Source of the DNA: Loxodes magnus
Lineage: Eukaryota > Ciliophora > Karyorelictea > Loxodida > Loxodidae
Length of the DNA: 64,000 bases
Assembly (NCBI GenBank): GCA_946699065.1
Contig: CAMPDV010001094.1
Coordinates: 80,245-144,244, forward strand
Direction: 5' to 3'
Part shown: positions 1 through 12,657 of the stretch, piece by piece
Layout of the letters: each line of letters starts with the position of its first letter
How positions within the stretch are numbered: position 1 is the stretch's first letter
Notes under the pieces: model-generated
Database searches by the model: none
Told to the model about the DNA's origin: nothing
Seen by the model: the letters and a program-made list of their open reading frames with translations, nothing else
Position numbers and translations under genes: made by a program

Positions 1-180
1 TCCTCTAAAAAATATCGATGAATGATCCAATGGATGTCGAACAGCAAACTACAACAACTTCTATTCCCTATCAAAAATTATGACATGCTGATTTTGCAAG
101 GATAGGGACATAAAGTACGGAATTGCTTTCAATTTAGACTTAAAGAAAAAAGAATTATAGAAAATAATGGGAAAATATTT
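1..180. repeat. Diverged fragment of the long repeat
   Basis: Bases about 20-175 resemble 17.76-17.94 kb and 53.15-53.31 kb. Shared words include TGATCCAA, GACATAAAGTACG and AGAAAATTAATGGG-like strings. This is a third, more diverged relative of the right end of the long unit, cut by the window edge. The bases after it, 181-574, are AT-rich and show nothing I can name. Confidence 0.6.
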
Positions 181-574
181 TTAGAATCTATTGTACTCAA
201 TTCATATTATATATTTAATATCCTTAACTGAATTGATTGTAAAAAATATTTCTGAGATCATTTTTCTTTTTCTTATTAAGGTAATTAATCAATTAAATAA
301 GATCTTTATTCTTATTCAAAGGTATTTTATTGAGAGAGATCTGGTATTTCTTAGGGACCATTTTAAATTAAATATATATTAATGATAATAATATAAGATT
401 CTAAATAAAAAGTCTATAAGATTAAAAATAATAATATACTAAAAGTATATTTGAAATAAAGTATAAGTTATTTAATTAAGTATGATTCAAATATTTATTA
501 TATAAAACATGTAAATGAAAGTACTAATTTAATTTATAGATTTCCCTTTTCATTTTGGATTTAGAAATATATAA

Positions 575-1302
575 TATCAATAATATAAAATTTGAATTAA
601 GTATCTAAATTATATTTCTAAAATATTAAAAAGTTATGTTTATATTATATTTATTAAAAGCTAGAAAATAATAAAATTTATAATAGATAAACAAATTTAA
701 AATTGTAGTATTTATTTATTTTTAATATTTAAATAACTTTTGAAATATCTTAAATATGCATATATAAGTTTACATTTTAAATTAATCTATTAGTAAAATT
801 AATTTTATTAATAATTTATAATTTAAACATGTATAATTTTATTTATTTTAATAAATAGTCAATCAATATTTACTTAATACTTTAATTTAAAACATTTCTT
901 TTTATTTATTTCATTAGCTTTATTTAAGTTTTTTCAAATTATATATTCAATTAAAATAGTTAATATATCTTTAAAATTAATTTTACTTACAGGCATTTTT
1001 TATGTATACAATTTAACTAAAAATTACATCTATTAATAGTTTAAAATTAAACTATATCATTTTTATGTTATTTTTAGATATTTAAAGTTAATGTTATCTA
1101 TTTATGTCTTTTATACTCAATATATTATTTGAAGGCTTTAAATTAACTTGCAAAAAACTAGCACTACTCTAGTAAATTTTTAGGCAATGTTGTTAAGTTA
1201 TTTTACATATAGAAGATATCTTAACTCTATAAATAGATTAGTAATATTTGTAAATAAAGCATTAAATATTTATTAAAAAGTTTATAAATTAATACGATTA
1301 TT
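575..1302 (+). repeat. Left extension shared by copies 1 and 2 only
   Basis: This matches 20086-20754 closely, apart from a roughly 60-bp stretch (about 859-917) missing from copy 2. Copy 3 lacks the block because its homology starts later, inside the family A head. AT-rich with no gene recognised. Confidence 0.8.
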
Positions 1303-1606
1303 GAGCGAGTAGCACCTCAGGCGGGTGCAGCTCTTTGATAAAGATTTTTAAAGTTAATAAAATTCCTTGCTGAAGTCTTCCACAGTGCTAACATTCCCTT
1401 GTGAGTTTATTATAGGGCCGCTATCGGAATGCTTCTCTAAGACCTTAGTATCTGGTATCTTTCATCATTAATACTACTTGATGCCTCTTCGATCTTGTCT
1501 TCTCTTCTCTTGGCTCCTAACAAGATTTTTGATTGGTTCTTCACCTATGGATACTTCCTAGTACCAGAGTTCAAGTAAGTTTGAATTGGATCATTGGTGC
1601 GTATTG
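1300..1606 (+). ncRNA. Family A structured element, copy A1
   Basis: A 300-nt stretch of higher GC than its surroundings. It opens with a nested hairpin: GAGC (1303-1306) pairs GCTC (1330-1333), and inside it GCACC (1312-1316) pairs GGTGC (1324-1328). Further hairpins follow: CTTG..CAAG around TTGGCTCCTAACAAG, and TACT..AGTA around TACTTCCTAGTA. The 3' part has GAGTTCAAGT and a box related to TTGGAGGATTG. The same order of boxes recurs at 20.76, 31.23, 35.63 and 59.81 kb, and stems keep pairing where bases change. The product is unknown; it could be a pol III RNA or a SINE. No database family could be assigned from sequence alone. Confidence 0.6.
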
Positions 1607-3404
1607 ATTTATACATAATAGTTTGAAAATATAAAACTAATAAGTAGTAAGGATTATTATTTGGCTTAATTATAATATATAATTTGATTAATATTTTAGA
1701 ATTATATTTTTATAAAGCGAAAGATTTAATAAAGAAATATTAAAATTAATTATTTTTGTATCATTAAATTAAATGATTGTAAAAAATTAAAAATGTTACA
1801 TTTTAACATAAATTTATTAAATTTTATAAATAATTTACAAAATGGATTGAGTGGTAAATTTGATTTGAACTGAATAATATCTTAATTTTGGATTATTTAT
1901 TGTTATCCTTAACTTATTTAGTTTGATATTAGATTTTTAGGATTTTATTGATTAGCATAGTTTTAATTTAACATCTTTAATTTATTTTCTGTATCTTATT
2001 CTATTTAAATAACAGTTTAAATTTGATAAAAGTTTTTACAATGAAGATACATTTCCTTTAATTAGATTAAAATATACAATTAATTTATTTAAATTATTAA
2101 TCTTTCCTATTTTATTATTGTAGATCAACATTCATAGATTATTCTCATAGTTATAAAGAATATTTACCAAAAAGAGAATATTAAATAAAAAAATATGTAA
2201 ATAGTTTTAATATATAAAAACTAAATTTTGCTAATTAAATATCTCAAATTATTATTTAAATTAAATAATATTATCAAAATTAAATCACTATTTACATTAC
2301 AAAATAACTAGTTCAACTAACACTATTATACACTACATTATCAACATATCAATAACATATCAAATATCCAAATTACTAATTCCAAAAATACTATAAACAT
2401 TTAATATACTATCTATATATACTTAAACTTATTTTACATCTATTTACTTTATTTTTAAATATTCTAATATTAATTATCAAATTTAATATATTATATTATA
2501 AACATAATTAGTTAATATATTACAATTCTTAAATTATTTACATAATTCATTTACTTTTATATATTTTAATAATTAAATAAGTTATTTAAGGATTTTAATT
2601 TTGTCTTAATATTAGATTATTTATTTGTAATAATTTTTTAATTTATCTTTTTATTAAGTTATCTAAAGACTCTTTATAATTTCTCTTTTATAATTTCTAT
2701 TTAATATTAGTTATATATAAAATAGATAAAAAGAGAATATAAGGTAATAGATGATAATATTTAAAGTAAGTAATAAATTATAAATAGATTAGTTACATTA
2801 GTATTAGAGGTAATATTAATAAGCTAGTTTATCATAGTAATAGTAATAATCTAATCTAAACTGTTATATTTACACTTTTAGCTTTTACATTTATTAACTT
2901 TATAATAAAATGTAAGTCATCTACCTATGCTAATACTGCTCTTATCCTTTTAACCTAACTAACGCTATTCCTACTGTCTTACCTTGTTCTCATACTTTCT
3001 GTAGCTTATGCTTAAAGACTTAGTACTATTTATAGAATCAAATCAGCTGCTGCATTTGTTATAAGGTATTTCACTTTAGATTTGAAGATTTACCTATAAA
3101 TGATGAATGGGTAGAGATATTACAATAATAATAGGAGTAGATTAATATTAGAAAGTAATGCTAATAGAAATTAAATTAAATGAAGAAGTAAATAGATTAG
3201 AAGCAAAATAAAATTACTTAGATATAGCAAAGAGTTAGCTACTAATATTTGAATTTAATACCTTCATAACATATTACATTACTAAAATAATAGAAACTAA
3301 AGAATGACTAGAAATATAATGTCCATCTGTAAGCCTTTGTCTCTATCACCTAAAAATATTCCTCAAATACAATAAAATAAATATATTAGCAGATAAAACT
3401 TAAC
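1607..3404. other. AT-rich stretch upstream of kelch-1
   Basis: No gene is supported. The sequence is nearly unchanged in copies 2 and 3. A slightly less AT-rich patch at 2930-3060 has no recognisable product. The last 170 bases before the ATG are where divergence between copies begins. Confidence 0.5.
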
Positions 3405-4274
3405 ATGATTGATTAGAGAAATATATAGCAAGAATAAAAATTAATAATTTAAGCTGAGTAGAATATAAAGGAAAGTAAATATATTCATTTCTTTTAATGG
3501 GATACTTATATTCTTCGATTATTTAATATAGAAACAGAATAAATTTAAAAAGTTTAAATAAATACTTAGGTTCCTAGTTTTAGTAGAAGTATTGAATATA
3601 GAAATAAATTATATTTAGTTGGAGGATAAATAAATAAATAAGGAGTAAAAGATACTTGATAATTTGACTTTTAAGGAAATAGTAGAAAACTATCTAGTCT
3701 TAACTAAGGAAGATTTGGGTTTGGATTAGCAGCAGCTTAAGATTATATATATGTAGTAGGAGGAAATTTTGATTTAAGTAAAACTTTAAGAACAGTAGAA
3801 AAATTAAAGATAGGAAATTAAAATAAATGATAATATTGTTCTTAGTTTCCTTTTGGAATAGCATGTTAGACATTGGTAGCAGATAAGAATGAATAAAATA
3901 TTTATTCGTTTGGAGGATCAAACTAAAATGCATAAATTTTAAATGACATATGAAAATATAATATATAGAACGATATATGAAATAAATATCATTTAAATCT
4001 TCCTGAAGCTGTTTCATTTCCTTTAGTATTACTTGAACCTCTAATTATAGTTGGAGGAGTAAAAAATCCATATAAAAATTAATATTTAAGAAAGATATAT
4101 AAAAGAAACAATCAATAATGATAATAAATAGAATTTAAGCATAATTCTATTAATTTATCAGCATTTAAAACAAGAGATAGATTTGCTTATTCTTTTATTC
4201 CTGATAAACCTAACCTTTTATTGTTGAGAGTCGATATAGTGAACTTGAGTTACAAGACTATTAGAATAGTGTGA
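3405..4274 (+). CDS. Kelch-repeat protein, copy 1 (intact in reassigned code)
   Basis: Read with UAA/UAG as Gln and UGA as Trp, this is a 289-residue frame ending in tandem TGA TGA. The N-terminal ~75 residues are Gln-rich and helical-looking. Kelch blades then follow with Gly-Gly doublets in the contexts YLVGG, YVVGG, YSFGG and IIVGG, each followed by an aromatic/Trp region. In-frame UGA codons at 3657, 3828, 3951, 3978 and 4119 sit at Trp positions, two of them in DTW and NDIWKY kelch contexts. Kelch blades build beta-propellers that bind proteins; about four blades are visible, fewer than the usual five to seven. The ATG is aligned in all three paralogues, which decides the start. Length matches copy 3 except for one codon. 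The cellular role is unknown. Confidence 0.82.
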
Positions 4275-4277
4275 TGA

Positions 4278-6469
4278 ATGAAGTTAAATAAAATATAATA
4301 AATTTAAAGTATTTTTAATAATAAATATTATATTATAGTATTTTATAAGTTTGAATGATTTAGGTATAATAAGAAGTAATGATTATGTAGTAATATTTTT
4401 AGAATGTTATATATTGTAAGTTGATTTAATGTTAGTCTGATAGTTAGACAGTGATGGTGTTGATTGTAAGGGTTGATATAAATATATTTGATATAATTAA
4501 ATATTGTGTAATTAGTAGAGACATATTAATATTAAGTAATGATGCACATAATGATGTGCATAATGAATTTGAAAGTATGTTTTAATTTAGTATAAAATAA
4601 AAATATTTGAGTTTTAAAGTTGATGCTATCTACTTATGATTTAGTTATTATATTATAGTTTAAAAGAATTATTTAAATAATAAAAATTTATAAAAAAGTG
4701 ATCTAATAAACAGTTAGCTAAATTATTATCTTAAAAAGTTTATTATCTAAATAATACTAAAAATAAGCAAAAAGAATCTAATAATACATATAGATATAAA
4801 TATTTATAGCTATTATATTACTTTAATAATTAAAGGTAAAAGTAAGTTTTAGTGATAAAATAATTCTTTATTGGATTAACAAAGATTAAAGTTAGAAAAT
4901 ATTTTATCTAAAACATATTAAATGTTGCTTTTGTCTAAATAGCTATTTAAATTCATTTTACTTATATCTTTTTTACTTAAGAAAAAGTAAAGACGAGTAT
5001 TTTAAAAAGAGCATGAACAATGAAGTTATATAAATGCTCACAAAAAAGAAAATTTATAAGTGAAAATATTATGATTACTACTATATTGAGTGCTCTAAAG
5101 TTATATAATATATTATTAAGAAGCTTCTTTTTTAATAGATAGATAAACTTCTTGATAGTTTAATGAATTTCTTGGTGGATATTACGATAATTTAATTATA
5201 ATTTAAATATCATTTATATGAAGTGTTATTAGCAATAATATTTCCTAAGCAGTATATAAAATTGTTTATAATTTCCCTAAAATAAAAGTTATTACGTGCA
5301 CATAAAGATTCTATATTGATTACAATAAAGATTAAAATTAGCTCTGTTTTATAGTTAGAAAGAAATTAGTTGATAAGAAATTTGAATATGTTGATAAACA
5401 TAAATGGTAACATTAAGCTATCTATTTATACATTAATATAAAGTAATTTTGTTGATGCTAATTGTATTATCTGAATATGATTAGATTTTTTGATAATAAT
5501 AGGTTTATTTGAATATAAAAGGAATTAAAAAATAAACTAATTTAAATTAGTTAAAATATTTAATTTCTTAATTTATATCTAATTAAATAAATTAAACCAT
5601 TATATACTCTTAAGTTTAAAACTTATATAATTATAAATTTTGGTTACAGATAAGTTTTATTTAAATTATATAATATTATTTCTATTTATAGAGTATAAAT
5701 TGAAGTAAGTAAAAAGGAACAATATTATTGATATTTAAATATATTTTAAATTAGAATAAATGATTAAACTTTTAATTAAATAAATATAAATATCAGATAT
5801 TTACAACACTATATCAAATTAATTATTTTAAGTAAATATACTATTTTAACTTATATCTACTATTTTTTAATCAATCCAAATAATCATATAATAATAATCA
5901 AATTATCAAATTATAATATACTCAAATTATATCCAAATTACATATAATTCATCATTATTCAAATATATTATTACACTTAAATCAAACCATTTATTTTATA
6001 CATTTTTTCCATATCAAATAGTCATCAATTCTAAAAAACATACTAATTTCAAATATTATATCAACTCATTTTATTAATACCTCCAAATTATAATCATAGA
6101 TATAATTATAACCAAATTAATGCTTCATTATTTTAATATTAGAACCTACTTTTAAATATCATTCTTATACATATATAAATATAGTTATTATTTTTATTTA
6201 AATATGTATATTGCCATTTAATTTTAATAACAATACTAATTTATTTTTTAGTTTAAATATTTTTAATTTATATCATCTATTTTATTTATGCTTTTACTAA
6301 TAGTTTTTTAATTTAATTTTAGTTTATATTTCTTTAAATTAAATTACACTTACAGTCATTTTATATATCTTAATTAAAATTTATATTTTATAGCAATTTA
6401 AAATTAAATAGTATCATTTTTTTATTATTATTTTAGATATTTAAAGTTAATATTATCTAATTTTTTAAA
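4278..6469. other. AT-rich stretch after kelch-1
   Basis: No gene supported. It is almost base-for-base the same in copies 2 and 3 (from 23733 and 38581). It contains GATGCACATAATGATGTGCA at about 4540, an imperfect palindrome, and otherwise only A/T-rich sequence. Confidence 0.5.
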
Positions 6470-8146
6470 GGAAAAAAGCATAGTTTTTGAAGTGTTTTGA
6501 AGTGAGAGTACGAAATTTTAATATCAGAGTCATTAAATTGGTAAGTTTAGAGTGTTGAATTCGATGAAATTTCATTATCTTGTTAAAACTAATACTTTTA
6601 GTAAATTAGATTGATATCCTGGTGTGATTCGGTTGAAAAAACGATTTAAGGAAAAAATGTTTTAGTTTTTTAGATTGGCTTGCGGAAAATTCTAATGAGA
6701 ATTATTTTTAAGTGAAAGAAGAATCATATTCTTGCTGTTGTCTAAATTAAAATTTTCTTAGGAAGTACGTTAAGGCAGATTTAGTGTTTCATTAATAAAG
6801 TTTGCCATTTTATTTTATTAATTAGTAAAGAATTTTTAAATTAAAGAAAGCTTTAAGCCATAGGTAATTAAATGTAAATAGCTTGATAAAATTAAGCGAA
6901 AGTAATCATGACCAATTCTTTTCAATTTTCAGGATACCTCTATATTCTACTCTTATGTAATAAAGATAAAATCTGACCATTACAATTTTAAGTTATTTAT
7001 CTGGAAAAGCAATTTATAGATAATTTTATGATATCTTTGAACTTTCGTATTTATAGATTAGTTAATTTTTTTATAATCTAAATAAGGATAAATTAAATAA
7101 TAATATGAATTAGCTTTATAATTTTAATTATTTTTAAAGATATTAGCAAACAATTTCAATCAGATAGAAGCTTTATATTAAAATAAAACTTCTTTTTAAT
7201 TATTATATCATAATTTTCTATCAAATAACTATTTATAAATAAAAGTTAGTCTATGAAGAAATTAATAAAAGCTACTAGTAATAAAACTTAAATTACTAGA
7301 TCTAAGGAAACTAAATTTAGATATTCTTAAGATTAGATAAAATAAAAATTTTGTTTATTAAAATTTAGCTCCTTAAAGAGTATAATAATCTATTGAATGA
7401 TTTTTAGAAAGTTAAATTTTAAATAGATAGAAATATTAGGAATTAAAAATTAATAATAGTAATTATATAATAATAAATTAACCTCTTTTATATACTTCAT
7501 CGATTAGATAAAAATAATAAAAACCTAAAAGTTTAGAATAACAATTTCTATTTATAGAAAACATAATATTAAAAGACTCATTTAATAAATTATTTTTCAT
7601 TTATTTGTTTAATTTAGATTTAATATTAGGGAATAAATTCCTTCTTTTTTCTTTGATAGCAATAAGAATTAAATTATGCAACAATAACTATTAATAATTA
7701 TTAGAAATAAAGTTAATTTAAATTTTTAATTTCATAATCTTTTAAATCAAAAAATAGGAAAAAATGCCAATCTATAGAAGAACACAATTTAAATATTTAG
7801 AAAGATAGATAGGAAATATTTTTTAGACATAAAATAAAAAAAGAATAAAAACCATAAATGAATCATCAGATAATCCATTTAGTAAAATTTAAACTGATAA
7901 AGATATTAAAATTTCTAATTTGAAAAAAAAGTTTTACATTTTCAATAGCTTGGCGTAGAATCTTATTTAAAATATTCTAAGATATTTATGAATTAAATAG
8001 CTAATAGCCTTTGCTAAAGTGTGAAATAAATATAAGAAAAATTAATCTCTTTATATAAAAATCATATAAATTTATTTCTTAATTGCAATTCATAGTAATT
8101 TTACTATGTTTCTTTATCCTTGAAAACTAGTAATTTCAAATTTTAA
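6470..8146 (+). other. Coding-like stretch, frame undecided
   Basis: Somewhat less AT-rich from 6470 to 6960. Two overlapping frames read as plausible protein. One runs through the ATG at 7764 (a basic, hydrophobic reading). The other starts at ATG 7253 and reaches TGA 7859 with the same 609-nt length in copy 3. Because no codon is a strict stop, openness proves nothing, and copies are too alike here to show selection. In copy 2 the homology ends inside this stretch (about 27025) and the reading runs on into unrelated sequence. I make no functional call. Confidence 0.25.
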
Positions 8147-8487
8147 TTTTTTTGCATTAATTAATTAATTTTAAACTAAAAGAGTTTTTGGACTGCAACT
8201 TCTTGAATTTAACGACCCCAACACTCCCTTCATGGGATAACGGGGATATCCTGTTGCTTTCGAAAAGCAGCTGCCAGGGAGCTCCATCGCTATGGGCAGC
8301 CAGGCTTCAAGCCCCTACCAGGAGTGGATAATCAAGAGGAAGATGTTCCCTTGCAAAAGTTGACTTTGACCAGGGACTTTCTCAGCGACAGGAAAGGAAC
8401 TTGTTCCTAGCCATAAAACCAGAAAGTATGATTCAGAAGGTCAATCTCAGCTCCCACCATCTTTTTAATTATCATTTTTTTGCATTA
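8147..8487 (+). mobile_element. SINE-like element S1 with 13-bp target duplication
   Basis: A GC-rich 315-bp element (8160-8474) is flanked by perfect direct repeats TTTTTTTGCATTA at 8147-8159 and 8475-8487, as left by target-primed insertion. On the plus strand it contains GCTTCAAGCCC (8304-8314), 10 of 11 matches to the pol III B-box consensus, and ends with a T5 run after CCACCATC. I see no convincing A box. A hairpin TGCTT-TCGAA-AAGCA (8255-8269) has a counterpart in S2 with three compensating base-pair changes. There is no RT-type ORF, so it would be non-autonomous. It is shared with copy 3, so insertion predates that duplication. Confidence 0.75.
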
Positions 8488-10893
8488 TATTCTGTTTTAT
8501 ATATATGATTAAGGCATAACCTTTAGATATTAATGTTATTGTGAATCTAAATTTCTTTTGACATTATAAATATTTTTATTCTTTATTATTTCAATAAATA
8601 AAGTGTTTTAAAGTGAAATTCTTTCATTTTTTACTCTAAGCAATTGAATAAAATTTGTTTATTTATCTATAATTTATCTTTAAGTTTTCTCAAGCATTAA
8701 ATATCCCCAAATTTTTATAAAATTTCCAATATTTAGACAAATCAAAATATAGATCTCAGATTATTCCTTAATTTTCATTGATTAATTTTAAAATTTTTAT
8801 TCTATCATATGAATAAAATGAATTTTAAGAAAAAAAATTTAATTTTTTCTTTTTAAAGTTTTGAAACTTCAGACCATAATTATAAAATTTAATCTTAAAT
8901 GATCAAAATACGTTTTCTAATTAAAGTCCTAAATTTAATATAGTTATCTATTTATTTTTTATAACAATTTAGAGTTTCTCTTTTATTTTCTTTATGCTAT
9001 GTCTTTTTTTACCTTATAAAAAACTAAAAATCAAATAATAAACTTGATCAAGCAATTTAATAAAAATAATTATTATTTTCTAAAGCTAAGAAAAATTATT
9101 TTAGCATTTGATTAACGAAATTAGTTAGTAGTTACTTTTTCTCTTGATAAAGTTATATAATAGAGAAAAAGATTTTAAATATGCTTGTATTTACCATGAA
9201 TATAACTTAGATAAAATTAAATTATATTTCCATTACAGTAAGTTTTAGCCTTTCTACTTTAGAAATCTAAAAAACTAAGATTAATGCTAGCTAAATTTAT
9301 ATAATATATCTATAGTTAATATTTGTTTTAGAACAATAATTTGGACTCTTAAAATTAAAAAAGATTATGAGCCTTTCTAGTTCTCTAGCGAGCAAAGATT
9401 AAATATTCTTAGTTATCTTAGAAAATAAACTAACTCGTCCAGAAAAATAAAAGATGATATTTAAATTTTCTGATAGAAAGGATACTAACTAGTTTTTAGT
9501 TTCTTCAAAGAAGAAAATAATAAATTCTATTTCATTGATGAGTACAAAACTTATTCTATTATCTTAAATCTCATTTTAAAATTATCTAATTTTTCTAGTA
9601 GTAAGAATCACAAAGAAATTGAATGCTAAAACAAAAATAAAAATAAAGCATAAAATATTTAAAATAGTAACTATTAGATAAAATAACTTATTAGCAAAAT
9701 AAAGCTGATTGAATACAAGTTTCTTAAAAATAAATAAATCTCTTAGGAAATCTCTAAATCCAATTTTATAAATTTATGAATTTTGAAATATATAAAAAAT
9801 TTTATTTTATTAAATCTACTAATGCAATTATAGATTCTTTATTTATTTAAATTTTTTAACCTAATAAATAAATTTTACGGATAGCTTATAAAAAAATTGA
9901 ATATAAGAATATTAGATGTCATAAAAGAATAGAATTATTAAATATCTTTAGTTTTTCTTAAATTTTATTAAATCTTTGGATTATGATTTCTAAAAATTAG
10001 CTCAAAATCTATAAAAATAAATTTAGCTGTGCAAGAAAATAAAAATTTGCTCTATATTTACTTACTTAAATTGCTAATTAATACTCAAACAAGGTTAAAT
10101 AGATTTAATATAAGAAACATTTATAAAAAAGCCTTAGGATTTATAATTTGAAAGTAATGCTATAAATTTTCACGATTTATCCTAACTCTTAATTTCCTAA
10201 AATACAATTTTTATCTAAATATTTAGAAAAAATTTATAAAGATAGAATCAGCTCTAAAATAATAGTGCTAAATTTATAACTAATAAAAACTAAATTCTTC
10301 CAATTATAATAAACATATCATTAACTTTATAAATAATTATTTCCTAAAAAAGGATAGAATCTTCTACTAAGTAAAGCATATGGAAAATTAAAAAAAAATT
10401 ATCTAGTAAAAACAAAGAATAGCTAAATAAATATTTATTATGCAATTAATAATAAATTAATTAATAAACTAAAACTTAATTATCATAGCTTTCTTTATAG
10501 AAAGAAGCAAATTAGTAAAAAAGATAATGAATAGTTAGTTTAATTATATATTCTAAAGAAAATATAAAACTTAATAACTCTCCGTAATTAGCGAATTTAT
10601 CTCAGAGTATTTTAAAAATAAGCATTGTTCTCTTGATAAATTACTTAGGATCCTTTATCTTAAACAAAAATTAAATTTTAGTTTATTATATCTAAACTTC
10701 TTCAAATATTTTTGATTTCAAATTAATTAAATAATTTAAAGTAGTGACATATCTACCATTAGCATATTGTAGGCTATTTAGAGGAATAAATTAATAATTC
10801 TAAGATAAATGAGGTAATTAAATTTTAAATTAATTCTCAAAATTAAAGTTAGAAATATCTATTTAAGGGAATTATTCTAAAATTATTATAAAT
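8488..10893. other. AT-rich stretch, no supported gene
   Basis: A long reading with plausible composition exists in one frame. Comparison with copy 3 (42779-45171) shows many isolated one-base indels between about 8760 and 9250, and another near 10350. That argues against coding constraint, at least in the first kilobase. Confidence 0.5.
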
Positions 10894-11533
10894 ATGTCAG
10901 GTCGAGGAGAACTAGCTGCTATAAATAAATTTCAATTCATTTTACTTGGACTGCTATCTGACTTATTGAGAGAATATCAAGACTTCTGCTTTAAATGGGT
11001 TGACTTAGGGAGAAGAGTTTTATAGTCAATTTTTGTGCTTCAATAAAATCTTTCTAAGTTCATATAGCATTAATGAATTACCTGGATTTCAAACAGCTAG
11101 AAATAAAATTTTAGGTAAAGTTTTTTCTTCAAAACGTAAAGCGCTAAGAAAACACAAAAACTGGATGCTCGCACTATAATTAAATAAGCGGAACTTGATA
11201 GAAAATTTACGAAAGCTAAATATCATATTATAAAAGTTAAAATCTTGATTTTATTTTTAAGATAAATTATATTCAAAGTGAGAAGGAGAGATAAAGCGTA
11301 AAAATTAAATTCATATCCCAAAAATGCTACAATATTTCAGTGATTTCATTACTGCAAAAAGAATATACGAATTATAGATTTAAAATCTATAAAATTTATA
11401 ATAAATTTTTAACTTAGGAAAATAAATAAAACTAACAATTTTTAATAAATTGACCATTTGAGAAATAAGAGAGTGATATGCATCATGTATAGATTCATTA
11501 AGTAGATTAAATTTTTAATTTTCATTATAATGA
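10894..11533 (+). pseudogene. Hypothetical gene X, copy 1 (one-base frameshift)
   Basis: Starts ATG TCA GGT CGA GGA, an N-terminus MSGRGELAAINKF. The first ~50 residues are shared with the 212-residue frame of copy 3 (45172-45810). Here a CAATAAAATC run has one extra A relative to copy 3, giving 640 nt instead of 639 and breaking the frame. Both end at the same TGA. No domain is recognised; the first four residues resemble histone H4 but the rest does not. The extra base lies in an A-run and could be an assembly error. Confidence 0.35.
11353..11411 (+). repeat. Motif shared by genes X and Y, copy a
   Basis: GCAAAAAGAATATACGAATT followed by ATAGATTTAA and ATCTAT recurs at 13281-13320, and in copy 3 near 45630 and 47559. 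If translated in the X and Y frames, both give A-K-R-I-Y-E-L-Q-I-Q near the C-terminus. The ATAGATTTAAATCTAT core is palindromic. Confidence 0.6.
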
Positions 11534-12657
11534 TAGATTTACCTTTTAAATTTTAATGTATAACTCAAATTAATTTATTTTTATTTTATACCTTTAATTA
11601 TTTATTTTATTAATTAAGCTAGAAATATTTACACTTTAATATAAAACTAAAACTTAATAAGGGAAAATATAATTAAAGTTAACTTGGCTATTATGAAAGT
11701 GAATTAGAGGGCAAGTTAAAAATGAAGACAATTATAGTTATTTATTAGTCCCGATTTATCTTTTCATTATTTATAAAATAAAGCTATATATTTATCCTTT
11801 TTTTATGAGGATAACACATATTATTATCATTTATATGAACAAACACATCCACATATAGTTGTTCTATTAATTGTGATGTATACTTGATATTTTCTAATCT
11901 TAGTTATTTTAAATTATTATATTTAGAGAAAAAGAATCTAAAATAGATTGTTATTATTAAATTTCATTAAATATAAAACAGTAACTAAATTAAATTAAGC
12001 TTTAACTACCCCCTATTATTATGATTATTTATTATTATATTCTGTATTAAAGTAGGTATCTTTATATATTTATTTAGATTTAAGCTATTACTTACTAACT
12101 AAAATAAAAAGCATTTACATTTTATCAATGTTTGATTGATGTCTTTAGTTATATTTTTATGAAAATAATTTCCTTATAAAAATACTAAATCAAAGTCACT
12201 ATAAAATATTGGTGATTTATGATTATTATTCTTCTTTTTTTATTATGAATCTATTTGTTATCTTTCACTCTAACTAGAAAAGATAAGCTAGATAGAATAT
12301 ATACGAATGCACTTAGATTAGATACGGATATATGCATAATTCAAACTATAAAAAGAATAATCATATTTTGCTTTTAGCTTCTATCACAAAAAATAAATTT
12401 AAATTTAACCTTTCAGCAGTATAAAAATTGTATAACTTATCTATTTAGAGAATGATCTAAGTCTATAATAATAAAACAATTAATTTAATAGGTAAATGAA
12501 AAAATATTTTAGACTGAAAAACCTACTTTTTACATTAGATAAAAATAGAATTTTATTTTATAAGATTTAAATAAATAATTTAGGTATTTTTTCAAAGTAA
12601 ACGTTAAAGTTCTTATTTATATGCATATGCTTTAGTTTATTTTATAATTTAATAGAA
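11534..12657. other. AT-rich stretch between X and Y
   Basis: No gene supported. It differs from copy 3 by scattered substitutions and small indels (for example AAATTTAAATTTAAC versus AAATTTAATTTAAC, and a 2-base difference at ATTTATATGC near 12620). Confidence 0.45.

Noticed and set aside
3700-4017. Minus-strand ORF opposite the kelch gene (also 38006-38227)
   Set aside because: Antisense shadow of kelch coding sequence.
8488-10893. Giant plus-strand protein read through the reassigned code
   Set aside because: Several isolated one-base indels between copies 1 and 3. Plausible composition alone is not evidence when no codon is a strict stop.
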